64,000 nt of DNA from Clostridia bacterium (GCA_017430225.1 JAFRNK010000124.1:80885-144884); one strand, 5' to 3'. Counted from the first letter of the stretch, positions 9,024-17,809 are shown. Notes: a model not told the origin generated them from the sequence alone. A program made the numbers and translations.

Positions 9024-9122
9024 AGATTTTGAAAAAACGGTATTCTCTGCTCAGAATATGTTATAATTCTGTCGGGGCTGGCTGACTGTCAGTCCGGAAA
9101 TATACAAAGAGGGTGAATGCGC

Positions 9123-9692
9123 ATGACACATACAGATGCTAAACTTACCATCGATCCGGAAATCGTATCGAAGCTCCATTCGGGAGAATCAGGATTTTGT
9201 TTTGCCGCCCACAGCGACGGCTCGGATAACCGCATCGACAGCGATGCCATTATGGACGCCGCCACGGTTGGAGCTACCATCGGCATCATGACCGCGGTGT
9301 TCCAGGGACTCAAAAAAGCCTTCCGGAATAGAGGGAAAACGCAGGATGATCTACAGGCGGAAAAGGAAGCGGCAAAGATCAACAAGACCTGCGGCTCCCT
9401 GGATCTGCTGCTCGGGGATTATCTTGAGGCAGCACAGAAAGGCATCGTCGAGGAAGACGATCTGGACCTCCTGATCGATACTCTCCGGGATACTGAAAGC
9501 TGTTATCAGTCCGGTAAGCTGAAGGTTTCGGGGGAGAAAGAACTGGCTGTCATCAGCCAAAGCATAGCAGATTTTACGGCTGCCATGACCGGATGCGAAG
9601 CGGCGGAAACATCGGCGGTGGATCCGTTCCGCCGCATCCTGGAGCAGCTGGTCCGGCAAAAGGAATGGATCAGCAAAAAGAACCCGGTGTAA
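9123..9692 (+). CDS. Conserved-looking hypothetical protein
   Basis: 189 residues from the ATG at 9123, nine bases after AGAGGG; the ATG at 9117 sits too close to the ribosome site. A short hydrophobic Ala/Gly-rich segment (DAATVGATIGIMTAVFQGL, about residues 44-62) is followed by charged helices with coiled-coil character (DDLQAEKEAAKINKTCGSLD, LDLLIDTLRDTESCYQ). I do not recognise a family. A -10-like TATAAT at 9062 and a terminator at the end suggest it is transcribed alone. Confidence 0.65.
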   Translation: MTHTDAKLTIDPEIVSKLHSGESGFCFAAHSDGSDNRIDSDAIMDAATVGATIGIMTAVFQGLKKAFRNRGKTQDDLQAEKEAAKINKTCGSLDLLLGDYLEAAQKGIVEEDDLDLLIDTLRDTESCYQSGKLKVSGEKELAVISQSIADFTAAMTGCEAAETSAVDPFRRILEQLVRQKEWISKKNPV

Positions 9693-9728
9693 ACGGGCAT
9701 CAGGCAAAACGTTGTCTGTATATATTCA

Positions 9729-9753
9729 AAGGGCTGCGCAACAGCCCTTTTTT
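9729..9753 (+). terminator. Rho-independent terminator after the hypothetical gene
   Basis: AAGGGCTG (9729-9736) pairs with CAGCCCTT (9742-9749) around a 5-nt loop and runs into TTTTTT. It separates two convergent genes. Confidence 0.85.
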
Positions 9754-10538
9754 CATTGCATGGAAGAGTTCTCCTGCTGCAGACAGTGGCCCCTTAGCCA
9801 ATTGGCGACGCCGTCTTGATCATTCGATAAAGTGACTTCGTCAGAGATGCAAAGGACTTGGGGCACGGCATTTGCGACAGCAATCCCTTTCCCGCACATC
9901 CTAAGCATGTCGATGTCATTGCTGTCATCCCCGAAAGCCACGATATCTTCGAGTATTATTCCACTGTGCTTAGATAAAGCCTTGATCGCGGCAATCTTTC
10001 CTGATTCTCTGGGCAGAAATGCGTACCATCTCTCGCCGCGGTAGCATTGCATCTTACAGGCTGTCCTGTCAGCAATCTCATGTGCGATCGCTTCGTCAGG
10101 GAGTTCTGCGACAATCTTGTTCGCATTCACTTTTAGCTCAGCGCAGTAATCGTTGTATACGGCTTTGCGGAGCTTTTCCGATTCGGAGATCCGGCGGCTG
10201 TTCCAGTAAACCGTTTTCCCGGCGGCAACGGTGATTTCCGCCCTGGGCGTCAGATCCAGAATGCTCCTGACGATCCGGTTTGTTTCATCCTCTGAGAACT
10301 CGCATGAATAAATACACCGACCAGCTGCATGGATCAGTGTCCCGTCTGTGGTGATTTCGTAATCCGGCTTCAGCAATGCTATATATCGCTCTGCGCCGAT
10401 CCAGTACCTCGCAGTCGCTATGGCGAATTTGATTCTCTGTTTCCGGCATGCTGCAAGTACATCCAGCGTCGTGTCAGAGATACTGCCGTCTTCCCTGAGC
10501 AAAGTGTGATCCAGATCTGTCAAAATCATTTGTATCAT
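9753..10538 (-). CDS. HAD-superfamily phosphatase, Cof type
   Basis: 261 residues. Motif I is LTDLDHTLL with both catalytic Asp residues, motif II follows in FAIATAR, and motif IV is FGDDSNDIDML near the C-terminus; the cap between them is the Cof (C2B) type. It probably dephosphorylates a sugar phosphate or nucleotide cofactor in the cytoplasm. The chosen start at 10538 has AAAGGAGAC upstream; the open frame continues about 26 codons further but lacks homology there. Confidence 0.88.
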   Translation of the reverse strand: MIQMILTDLDHTLLREDGSISDTTLDVLAACRKQRIKFAIATARYWIGAERYIALLKPDYEITTDGTLIHAAGRCIYSCEFSEDETNRIVRSILDLTPRAEITVAAGKTVYWNSRRISESEKLRKAVYNDYCAELKVNANKIVAELPDEAIAHEIADRTACKMQCYRGERWYAFLPRESGKIAAIKALSKHSGIILEDIVAFGDDSNDIDMLRMCGKGIAVANAVPQVLCISDEVTLSNDQDGVANWLRGHCLQQENSSMQ

Positions 10539-10612
10539 GGTTTGTGCCCAGTCTCCTTTGCCAAGCGGGTTCCGATTCGAATTGTGGCTGAAAACCTCAA
10601 AACCGGAAATTG

Positions 10613-11089
10613 TCAATGCTTCGCATTCACAGCATTGTATCCGTTTTCGAATGCTTTATCTGCATCAAAAGCCGCAATGTCGGAGGCGGACAGGTCGCCT
10701 TTCCCGTCATAACGATAGAATCGCCCGCTGTCAGCGATGAATTCCAGGATGCAGTAGTCTTTGTCTTCGATGCCTTTCGGATAGTACTTTTCATCTCCTT
10801 CGTTCCAAAGGAGTTCTTTATATTTTCTTTCAAAGTGCACAATGACGTTTCCGAACAGGCAAAGCCCTTCAAAAGCCGAATCGTCAGAAAAATACAGGCA
10901 TGCTTTTCCATTTCTCAGCAGGCTCCGTACATGGCAAGAACCCGTATTTGTCGAGATCAGGTGCCTGCCCAGGCCCTTGTGCCATACGCAGAATACCCTG
11001 CGGATATTCTGACGACCCATTTCATCGGTATACCCGATGGTTGCAAACAATGACCGGTTGACAAGATCCATCATTTCGTCTTTTGTCAT
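10613..11089 (-). CDS. Pyridoxamine 5'-phosphate oxidase-like FMN-binding split-barrel protein
   Basis: 158 residues. The first two thirds have the split-barrel pattern: FATIGYTDEMGRQNIRRVFCVWHKGLGRHLISTNTGSCHVRSLLRNGKACLYF, the same layout as small PNPOx-like flavin proteins of gut Clostridia. Members bind FMN or heme; true PNPOx activity is unlikely. The ATG at 11089 follows AGAGAGGAAACGCC. It lies 75 nt upstream of the HAD gene on the same strand. Confidence 0.82.
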   Translation of the reverse strand: MTKDEMMDLVNRSLFATIGYTDEMGRQNIRRVFCVWHKGLGRHLISTNTGSCHVRSLLRNGKACLYFSDDSAFEGLCLFGNVIVHFERKYKELLWNEGDEKYYPKGIEDKDYCILEFIADSGRFYRYDGKGDLSASDIAAFDADKAFENGYNAVNAKH

Positions 11090-11158
11090 GGCGTTTCCTC
11101 TCTGATCCCTGTTTTTCTCTCTTGCAGGTTCGTATAATTCCCACGCAAACCCGCGCGT

Positions 11159-11662
11159 TCAGGTTAACGACCGCTGTGCCAAAACCACGGTATAATGATC
11201 TGTGTTATAAGTGGCTCCCGTCTCAATGAAGCGATTCTTTTTCCAGAAATGCTCGGCTTGCGGATTTCCCCTGACCCATCCCAGACGGACAGCTGAGAAT
11301 CCAAGGTTCTTTAGATAGGAGCACAGCCCGTCAATGATTCCGCTTCCGACGCCCGCATTCTGTACGGAAACATCCGTCATGAAAAAGCCGATAAAAGCCA
11401 TAGCCGGATCGGGATAACCGAGGATCAAATCCATCACGGCAATCAGCTTTTCACCGTCATAGTAGCCCAGGTAATGCTTATCCGAAAAATCCTTGTTCGG
11501 AGGCAGCGCTATCATATCGCTTGCAATGCTCTCTGCTGTCACAAACGGCGGGCAGTACTGATAGTACAAAGAATTTTTACAGCACAGTGCGTATACTTCC
11601 GGAATACTGTCCTCTGTCAGATGCTTCACCTTGCAGCGGTCGGACAATAATGAGATATCCAT
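11159..11662 (-). CDS. GNAT-family N-acetyltransferase
   Basis: 167 residues with the GNAT layout: the beta4 strand MAFIGFFMTDVSVQ, the acetyl-CoA pyrophosphate loop VQNAGVGSGIIDGL, and the terminal NPQAEHFWKKNRFIETG segment. It would transfer an acetyl group from acetyl-CoA to a small molecule or protein; the acceptor is unknown. The ATG at 11662 follows GTGAGGGA. Part of its ribosome site overlaps a decayed gene fragment just upstream. Confidence 0.88.
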   Translation of the reverse strand: MDISLLSDRCKVKHLTEDSIPEVYALCCKNSLYYQYCPPFVTAESIASDMIALPPNKDFSDKHYLGYYDGEKLIAVMDLILGYPDPAMAFIGFFMTDVSVQNAGVGSGIIDGLCSYLKNLGFSAVRLGWVRGNPQAEHFWKKNRFIETGATYNTDHYTVVLAQRSLT

Positions 11663-11687
11663 TCGGTTCCCTCACAAGTTCCTGGTT

Positions 11688-11920
11688 AAAGGCTCTGCTC
11701 TTCACATTCTTCATAGCCGCCAGGCTGCGGAATATGGCGACGATGTTTTGTGCGGTACTGCTGCAGCCTTTCAGCACGATGGAAGAGGCGCCGTAGAAAA
11801 CCGGCTCAAGGTCTGGACAGCCATGATTTCACTGTGCTTTTTCCTTGTGCCGCTGATGGAGTCGGAGATCATCGCACAGAGGCTGAAGACATTGCTGGGA
11901 ATGATTGCTATTTTTGTCAT
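11688..11920 (-). pseudogene. Frameshifted remnant of a small membrane protein, YgjV-like
   Basis: Reading the minus strand, one frame gives IPSNVFSLCAMISDSISGTRKK followed by an IMAVQTLSR segment; after a one-base shift near 11806 the next frame continues FYGASSIVLKGCSSTAQNIVAIFR then LAAMKNVKSR. Joined, these resemble the first 70 residues of YgjV-family inner-membrane proteins (two helices, conserved Q and AQN). Both the frameshift and the missing C-terminal half point to a decayed gene. The family match is from memory of the pattern and is tentative. Confidence 0.4.
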
Positions 11921-12023
11921 AGTCTTAAACTTTCGCTTCTGAATCCCGTTGCCTTATACAGCTGCCTCACAGAGCCTCAACAATAACAAATTTATTCTAT
12001 CACAAACCCTGTCATTTGACCAG

Positions 12024-12061
12024 ACAAAAACAGCCCGGCGGTTTTCGCAGCCGCCGGGCTG
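12024..12061 (-). terminator. Strong terminator after the permease operon
   Basis: On the minus strand an 11-bp GC-rich stem (CAGCCCGGCGG with CCGCCGGGCTG, 12031-12041 and 12051-12061) is followed by TTTTTG. It ends the five-gene operon that starts at 17142. Confidence 0.9.
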
Positions 12062-12130
12062 TGGTCATTGATCCGATGATTAATCCTTATCGCTCCGGAC
12101 TTCTTTCGTATTGTTTGTGTGAATCTTCCC

Positions 12131-13042
12131 CTAAATGATGATATCTGTCAGAAGTCCGGCGGCCAGCGCGAACAGAATGACAAAGGCCAGATAAACCAGG
12201 AACCGTTTCCAGCCCAGAACGATCTTCATGGCGCCCAGGTTGGTGATTTTGGTTGCAGGCCCGGTGATCATGAAAGCGGCGGCGCTGCCCATGCTCATGC
12301 CATCCGCGAGCCACTGCTGCAAAAGCGGGATGGTGCCGCCTCCGCACATATACACCGGCACTCCGATGGTCGCGGCCATCAGGACGCCGAAGCCGCTGTT
12401 CTTGCCGAACAGCCCGCTGACGAACCCCTCCGGTACGTGGATCTGATACAAAGCGGTGAGCAGGATGCCCAGGGCGAACATGGGGCCGGTGGCTTTGATA
12501 TTGCGCCAAATATTCTTCAGGAAGCGCATAAGAAGGTTCGGGTCTGTATCGCGGCTCCTGCCTTCATGGAAGCCGGTGAAGTCAAAGAAGGATTTGTCTT
12601 TTCCGGAGTAAAACAGGCGGATGAGCCAGCCGGCCGCGCAACCGCACAGAAAGCAGCTGACAAAGCGAATGATCACCGCCGTCTGTCCCAAAGCCCCGCT
12701 ATAGAAGAGCAGCTGCGGATTCAGCAGGATGCTGCTCATCATGAAAGCCGCCAGGTAATCATCCTTCACACCCTGCTCAGAGAACGAAGCCGCAATGGGA
12801 ATGGTGCCGTACATGCACAAAGGCGATGCGATTCCCAGCAGGCTCGCCGGTATCACACCCAGCCAGCCCATCCTGCGCCGGCCGATCTTCGCAAAGGCGC
12901 CGTGAATATACTTCTTCCCGAATACCGATACAGCGCTGCCCAGTACGATGCCCAAAGCCCAGTACGGTGCGATCTGCCGGATCTGAATATCCAGGTAGTA
13001 CCATAGATAAACAGCTTCCCGTTCGATCCAGGCCCACATCAT
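12131..13042 (-). CDS. ArsP/YraQ-like permease
   Basis: 303 residues with about eight hydrophobic segments. Two repeats each carry the family motifs: GIASPLCMYGTIPIAASF and VPVYMCGGGTIPLLQ, plus FMITGPATKITNLGAMK in the last third. These belong to the permease family that includes ArsP, an exporter of trivalent organoarsenicals, and YraQ. Substrate here is unknown. The start codon overlaps the DUF362 stop (TAATG), so it is translationally coupled as the last gene of the redox operon. Confidence 0.88.
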   Translation of the reverse strand: MMWAWIEREAVYLWYYLDIQIRQIAPYWALGIVLGSAVSVFGKKYIHGAFAKIGRRRMGWLGVIPASLLGIASPLCMYGTIPIAASFSEQGVKDDYLAAFMMSSILLNPQLLFYSGALGQTAVIIRFVSCFLCGCAAGWLIRLFYSGKDKSFFDFTGFHEGRSRDTDPNLLMRFLKNIWRNIKATGPMFALGILLTALYQIHVPEGFVSGLFGKNSGFGVLMAATIGVPVYMCGGGTIPLLQQWLADGMSMGSAAAFMITGPATKITNLGAMKIVLGWKRFLVYLAFVILFALAAGLLTDIII

Positions 13043-14037
13043 TATTTGTTTACCACGACCAGCTGATAGGCCCTGCTGCCAAGCCCGATCTGTTCACCGG
13101 CTTCGAGTGTGTGCAGGCCGTTGCGGCTCTCAATACGCTTTACCAGGCTGCCGCTGTCCGGCATGGCGTACACCAGGTCGATCGCAGCCTGGTCGATGGC
13201 CAGCGGATCGAGAGAAGCGAGGATTCCGATGTCATGCATGTCCGGCTCGGCAGGATTCCCGTCGCAGTCGCAGTCCACGGACAGGCGGTTCATTACGCTG
13301 ATATAGACGATGTTATCGCCCATGGCGTCGTTGATGCCCTTGGCGGCGTCGGCCATGGCTTCCAGGAAGGGATTCTGCTCGCCCCAGATGCCGCCGCTGG
13401 TTTTGGTGCCGCCGGAATGGATCCACACTTTGCCCATGGAGGAGCTAAAACCGATGGAGATGTTTTTGATCGCGCCGCCGAAGCCGGCCATGGCGTGGCC
13501 CTTGAAGTGGGTCAGTACCAGGAAGGAATCATAATTCGCGAAGTGGCTGCCGACATAATCCACCTGGATGCGCCTGCCGCCTTCGATGGGAAGCTCCATG
13601 CTGCCTTCTTCGTCCAGGATGTCCAGTTCCGCTACGTCAGTAAGACCGTTGTCTTTGGCCTGCTGCCGGTGCATGGCGGTGGAAGCGCGGCTGCCGCCGT
13701 AAGCGGTGTTGCATTCCACGATGGTGCCGTTGACTTCATGCACCAAATCGGCAATCAGTACCGGCCGCAGGTAATTGCTGCGTTCGCTTTCACCGGTGGA
13801 CATCTTCACGCCCACTTTCCCAGGCAGGTCGATGCCCAGCACGTCGTACATCATGACCAGGCTTTCCGGAGATATGTCGGAGATGTAATAGACGACGGAG
13901 GCATCTGAACTGTCGGTGCAGTAGGGCAGTTGAGCGGTATCCAGCGTTACGCCGCTGTTGGTCGTCAGCGTGTCCGCCGTCGCGGAACAGGCGCTGAGGA
14001 GAAGCAAAGCGAGAAGTATGGAGATCGTTTGCTTCAT
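13042..14037 (-). CDS. DUF362-domain lipoprotein
   Basis: 331 residues. The signal sequence ends in the lipobox LLSAC (Cys 17), so it is probably a membrane-anchored lipoprotein. The DUF362 core is clear: KVGVKMSTGE, VECNTAYGGSRAST, LTHFKGHAMAGFGGAIKNISIG, SVMNRLSVDCDCDGNP and DIGILASLDPLAIDQAAIDLV. Many DUF362 proteins end with a 2[4Fe-4S] ferredoxin domain; this one has none. It lies in the operon 54 nt after the Fe-S aldo/keto reductase, which could supply iron-sulfur partners only from the cytoplasmic side. Confidence 0.9.
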   Translation of the reverse strand: MKQTISILLALLLLSACSATADTLTTNSGVTLDTAQLPYCTDSSDASVVYYISDISPESLVMMYDVLGIDLPGKVGVKMSTGESERSNYLRPVLIADLVHEVNGTIVECNTAYGGSRASTAMHRQQAKDNGLTDVAELDILDEEGSMELPIEGGRRIQVDYVGSHFANYDSFLVLTHFKGHAMAGFGGAIKNISIGFSSSMGKVWIHSGGTKTSGGIWGEQNPFLEAMADAAKGINDAMGDNIVYISVMNRLSVDCDCDGNPAEPDMHDIGILASLDPLAIDQAAIDLVYAMPDSGSLVKRIESRNGLHTLEAGEQIGLGSRAYQLVVVNK

Positions 14038-14091
14038 GGGAGATTTCCTCCTTTTCTGAAACTGTTCAATGGATGCTTTTCTTTGCCCGGC

Positions 14092-15228
14092 TTACCAGGT
14101 AGCCTTGGCGCTGAAGTCTTTCATGGCCTCAGAGATCCTGATCTGCTGCGGGCAGACCTTTTCACAGCTCCGGCAGCCGATGCAGGCGGAAGGTTTTTTG
14201 TCCTCCGGCAGGGACATGAGCGCCATCGGCGCGATGAATCCGCCGCCGGTGAAAATATGTTCGTTGTACAGCTCCAGAAGCCAGGGAATGTTCAGGCCCT
14301 TCGGGCAGTGGGTGGTGCAATAGCGGCAGGCCGTGCAGGGGAGAGCCGTGCGTCGGGTCATATCGGCTGCCAGGGACAGCAGAACCTCCATTTCGTCTTT
14401 GTTCAACGGACGGTCCGTTTCAAAGGTGTGCAGGTTGTCTGCCATCTGCTGTTCATCCGACATGCCGGAGAGAATGACTTTGACCTCGGGGATGCTCTGG
14501 AGGAACCGGAAAGACCAGGCGGGGACGCTCTCTTCCGGCCGCAGGGCGCGGAGCTTTGCCGTGTCCTCTTCGGGCAGCTTCGCCAGCTTGCCACCGCGGA
14601 GGGGTTCCATGACCCATACGGGGATGTTCCATTCTTTGAGCAGCGCGACCTTCGCCTTAGCGTCCTGGAAATCCCAGTCCAGCCAGTTCAGCTGCAGCTG
14701 GCAGAACTCCATGTCCTGGCCGTAGGCTTCCAGGAAACGCCGGATTACGTCCACGCTGCCGTGGGCGGAGAAGCCCAGGTGGCGGATGCGGCCGTTGCGC
14801 TTCTGGGCCATCAGGTAACTGTAAGTATGGTATTTCTCATCGTTCAGGTAGGCGTCGATATTCATTTCGCACACGTTGTGGAACAGGTAGAAATCGAAGT
14901 ATTCCACCCGGCATTTGCGGAGCTGCTCTTCAAAGATCGCTTCCGCCTTGCCCATGTTGTGCAGGTCGTAACCTGGAAATTTCGTGGCCAGGAAGAATTT
15001 GTCGCGGGGATAGCGGGCCAGGGCTTTGCCCATCACGATCTCCGACTGCCCGTCATGATAGCCCCAGGCAGTGTCGTAATAATTTACACCCCCGGCCATG
15101 GCCTGGTCGACCATGCGGAAGGCTTTGGTTTCATCGATCCGGCTGTCATCGCCACCGATCACGGGCAAGCGCATCGCGCCCAGGCCCAGGTTGGAAAGCT
15201 GAATGTCCTGAAATGCACGGTAGATCAT
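14092..15228 (-). CDS. Aldo/keto reductase with C-terminal 4Fe-4S ferredoxin domain
   Basis: 378 residues. The N-terminal 290 are an AKR barrel (GLGAMRLPVIGG, NYYDTAWGYHDGQSE with the catalytic Tyr, FLATKFPG with the Lys). The C-terminus binds iron-sulfur clusters: CTACRYCTTHCP and CIGCRSCEKVCPQ. This arrangement is common in anaerobes and may pass electrons between ferredoxin and NAD(P)H-dependent carbonyl chemistry. No signal peptide, unlike its two upstream operon neighbours. The ATG at 15228 follows AAAGGAG; the TTG at 15231 is less likely. Confidence 0.92.
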   Translation of the reverse strand: MIYRAFQDIQLSNLGLGAMRLPVIGGDDSRIDETKAFRMVDQAMAGGVNYYDTAWGYHDGQSEIVMGKALARYPRDKFFLATKFPGYDLHNMGKAEAIFEEQLRKCRVEYFDFYLFHNVCEMNIDAYLNDEKYHTYSYLMAQKRNGRIRHLGFSAHGSVDVIRRFLEAYGQDMEFCQLQLNWLDWDFQDAKAKVALLKEWNIPVWVMEPLRGGKLAKLPEEDTAKLRALRPEESVPAWSFRFLQSIPEVKVILSGMSDEQQMADNLHTFETDRPLNKDEMEVLLSLAADMTRRTALPCTACRYCTTHCPKGLNIPWLLELYNEHIFTGGGFIAPMALMSLPEDKKPSACIGCRSCEKVCPQQIRISEAMKDFSAKATW

Positions 15229-15255
15229 CAATAAGTTCTCCTTTCGACGGCCGGT

Positions 15256-16221
15256 TCAGTCAATTGACAGGGTGATCGTCACGTCGCCGTTGCCCAGCAG
15301 CGATCTCATCTGATCCGGTGTCTGGTCGGTGATGTGCCCGAGCCTGGTATAAGCCCAGGAATTGCTGCCATAGAATACGACCAGCTGATCGCCGGAATAC
15401 AGCACGACATCGCCGGATGAGGTATTGGTCTGCACGTCATGGCTGGGCAGGCGCTGGCCGATGGAACCCACCTGCTCAAAGCCGCCGTACATGGACATCC
15501 GGATCGTCAGCCCGTCAGCCGCCAGATTCGTCAGGGCTTTGACCGAGTCGTTGTCTTCCCAGGCAACGGAAACGGGTGTGTCATTGATCGTCATTTTCAT
15601 AGCTGCTTCCTCCTTGAGGCCCAGGGACAGTACCCAGGACCGGATATCGTCTGCGGTGCTGCTGTTGTCAATGCGCTTTGCGTCCAGCCAGACAGCGGTA
15701 TTGTCTGTCAGCGCCTGCAGGTTTCGTGCGCTGGAACCCGCGCCGCTGGAGGCGGAAGTGCAGAAGGGCACGATGGTTTTCCCAGAAACGTCGATGCCTT
15801 CCAACAAAGTGTACAGGATCTTCGGAGCCTGCCCGTGCCAGATGGGATAGCCCAGGAAGACCACGCTGTATTTCTCCAGCGAATCAGGCCATGTCAAAAC
15901 GCCGGGGCGGGCAGTACTGTCGCTCTGTTCCTGATCCGCGCGGCAATTGGTATAGTATTTGAGGTCGTCCTCGGCATAGGGGATTTCCGGCAGGATCTCA
16001 AACACATCCGCACTGAGAGCGTCGGCGATGGTGTATGAGACCGCTTTGACTGTATCGTCCGTGGAGAAATAGACGACCAGCGCTGAGGCGTCCGGGTTTT
16101 CCCTGAGTTCAGGAAGTGAAGAGATGTTTACGGTAGCGGATGAAACTGCGTCCGCCGCGAATGCGGGAAGCGCGGCTGTCATCAAAAGCAGGGCCGTCAG
16201 GAGAGCAGTCAGTTTCTTCAT
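15256..16221 (-). CDS. Exported flavodoxin fused to a cyclophilin-like domain
   Basis: 321 residues. Signal peptide MKKLTALLTALLLMTAALPAFA with an AxA site. Residues about 45-200 are flavodoxin-like (ALVVYFSTDDTVKAVSYTIADAL, VVFLGYPIWHGQAPKILYTLLEG, TIVPFCTSASSGAGSSARNL). Residues about 205-321 are the cyclophilin-like fold often attached to such flavodoxins (MKMTINDTPVSVAWEDN, GDQLVVFYGSNSWAYTRLGHI). It would carry electrons on FMN outside the membrane. It lies 18 nt after the exported aldo/keto reductase. Confidence 0.88.
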   Translation of the reverse strand: MKKLTALLTALLLMTAALPAFAADAVSSATVNISSLPELRENPDASALVVYFSTDDTVKAVSYTIADALSADVFEILPEIPYAEDDLKYYTNCRADQEQSDSTARPGVLTWPDSLEKYSVVFLGYPIWHGQAPKILYTLLEGIDVSGKTIVPFCTSASSGAGSSARNLQALTDNTAVWLDAKRIDNSSTADDIRSWVLSLGLKEEAAMKMTINDTPVSVAWEDNDSVKALTNLAADGLTIRMSMYGGFEQVGSIGQRLPSHDVQTNTSSGDVVLYSGDQLVVFYGSNSWAYTRLGHITDQTPDQMRSLLGNGDVTITLSID

Positions 16222-16239
16222 CGTGTCAAATCTCCGTTT

Positions 16240-17142
16240 TTACCAGTTTTCATAGCGTTTGTGCCGGTCAAGCTGTCTCAATTGTTCCATTTCCGATATT
16301 GACAGCTCAAAGTCAAAAACATCATAGTTTTCAGCGATGTGTTCCGGGTTGGAAGATCCGGGAATGGCGATATACCCGGCCTGCAGCTGCCAGCGCAGGA
16401 TCACCTGCGCCGGTGTTTTGTGATGGTGCCGGGCGATGCCGACAACAGTCTCATTGCCGAAATGCTCACCCGTATGCCCCCGTCCGCCGAAGGGATACCA
16501 GCTTTCAATCACGATGCCATACTGGCAGACATACTCCTGAAGAGCCGTGTTCTGATAATACAGGTGGTTTTCGTTCTGAATGACAGCGGGAACGATTTCC
16601 GCATAGGAGAGCACTTCCTCAACGGCTTCCCGCGTATAATAATTGGAGATGCCGATGGAACGGACTTTGCCGTCCCGGACTGCCTGTTCCAAAGCCCGGT
16701 ATACCGCTTCATCGTTCCAGCCCGGCTGGTGGATCAGCATCAGGTCAACATAGTCCACGTTCAGGTCGCGCAGGGAGTCGTCGATCCCTCTGGATGCGCG
16801 GTCATAATCGGAAGGCATGATCTTGCTGGTGATGAACACCTCTGCGCGGGTCACGATACCATCGTCAATCGCTCGCCGCAGTCCGCGTCCCACGCCGACT
16901 TCACAGCCGTAGTACCGGGCCGTGTCGATGAGCCTCATTCCGCATTTCAGCGCGGCGTAAGTGGATGCTTCGGCCGAATCGTTGTCCAGCGTCCATGTGC
17001 CCAGACCGATGACCGGCATTTCATAACCGCTGTTCAGCAGCACACTTTTTACTGGTTCCTCTTCTGAAAACGCAGAAGAAGGGCAGAAGAGAATCAGCAT
17101 GATCATCAGCACACTGAGACCAAGCGGCATGCCCTGCTTCAT
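16240..17142 (-). CDS. Exported aldo/keto reductase
   Basis: 300 residues. Unusually for this NAD(P)H-dependent family there is a clear signal peptide (MKQGMPLGLSVLMIMLILFCPSSAFSEEE). The rest is a standard AKR (AKR5-like): VIGLGTWTL, LIDTARYYGCEVGVG with Asp and Tyr, FITSKIMP with the Lys, LMLIHQPGW and SIGISNYY. The start ATG at 17142 has AGGAGG eight bases upstream. It is the first gene of the operon, behind the MerR-type promoter at 17256-17286. Confidence 0.9.
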   Translation of the reverse strand: MKQGMPLGLSVLMIMLILFCPSSAFSEEEPVKSVLLNSGYEMPVIGLGTWTLDNDSAEASTYAALKCGMRLIDTARYYGCEVGVGRGLRRAIDDGIVTRAEVFITSKIMPSDYDRASRGIDDSLRDLNVDYVDLMLIHQPGWNDEAVYRALEQAVRDGKVRSIGISNYYTREAVEEVLSYAEIVPAVIQNENHLYYQNTALQEYVCQYGIVIESWYPFGGRGHTGEHFGNETVVGIARHHHKTPAQVILRWQLQAGYIAIPGSSNPEHIAENYDVFDFELSISEMEQLRQLDRHKRYENW

Positions 17143-17255
17143 GATACAATTCCTCCTGTTAGACAGGCTGTCAGACTGAGATACGTTTATCGTTCCGGTT
17201 TCTTGTGCCCTTCTGAAAAACATTGCAATTTCCGGCGCACGATGCTACAATACAA

Positions 17256-17286
17256 ATTGTACAACATGAACCTGACTTCAGGTCAA
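17256..17286 (-). promoter_or_regulatory. MerR-type promoter of the redox operon
   Basis: Minus-strand -35 TTGACC (17281-17286), 19-bp spacer, -10 TACAAT (17256-17261). The spacer contains the dyad ACCTGA-AG-TCAGGT. It lies between the operon and the divergent merR gene, the standard arrangement for a MerR protein controlling its neighbour. Its dyad differs from those at 454-484 and 54102-54132. Confidence 0.82.
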
Positions 17287-17314
17287 GCACTTTTTTCGAC
17301 TTTGAGGTGATTTT

Positions 17315-17752
17315 ATGTACTCCATCGGCCAGGTTTCCGAAATGTTCCACCTGCCTATCTCAACGATCCGCTATTATGACCGGGAAGGGCTCTTCCCCGG
17401 GATCGGGCGGCAGTCCGGGAAACGCGTATTCAGTGAACGCGAAATCGAAGCGCTTCGGGTCATCGAATGTCTGAAGGTGTCCGGCCTCGAAATCAAGGAC
17501 ATCAAGCAGTTTATGGAATGGACGCAGGAAGGCGCTGCCACTTACGCACAGCGAAAGCAGCTGTTCGAGGTGCGCAAAAAGGCGGTGGAAGCGGAAATGC
17601 TGGAATTGCAGAAGACGCTGGACATGCTCCGGTACAAGTGCTGGTACTATGAAACCGCCATTGCCGACGGAAACGAAGACCGGATCAACGCGATGCTGCC
17701 GGATCGTTTGCCTGAAAAGATTCAAAAGCTATACGACAACGTACACAAATGA
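17315..17752 (+). CDS. MerR-family transcriptional regulator
   Basis: 145 residues. N-terminal winged HTH MYSIGQVSEMFHLPISTIRYYDREGLFP, then the second HTH ERIEALRVIECLKVSGLEIKDIKQF and a coiled-coil dimerisation helix ending KYKCWYYETAI, a tail typical of the small AdhR/YhdM-like group that controls redox and carbonyl-stress genes. It lacks the paired metal-binding Cys of MerR or CueR. It is divergent from the five-gene redox operon, so that operon is its likely target. Confidence 0.92.
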   Translation: MYSIGQVSEMFHLPISTIRYYDREGLFPGIGRQSGKRVFSEREIEALRVIECLKVSGLEIKDIKQFMEWTQEGAATYAQRKQLFEVRKKAVEAEMLELQKTLDMLRYKCWYYETAIADGNEDRINAMLPDRLPEKIQKLYDNVHK

Positions 17753-17804
17753 CAAAGCCCGCAATCCGGCGCTTGCAATGCCACTGGATTGCGGACTTTG
17801 TTTT
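17753..17804 (+). terminator. Terminator after merR
   Basis: A long stem directly after the stop codon: CAAAGCCCGCAATCC (17753-17767) pairs with GGATTGCGGACTTTG (17786-17800) with one mismatch, followed by TTTT. Confidence 0.85.
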
Positions 17805-17809
17805 GAAAT

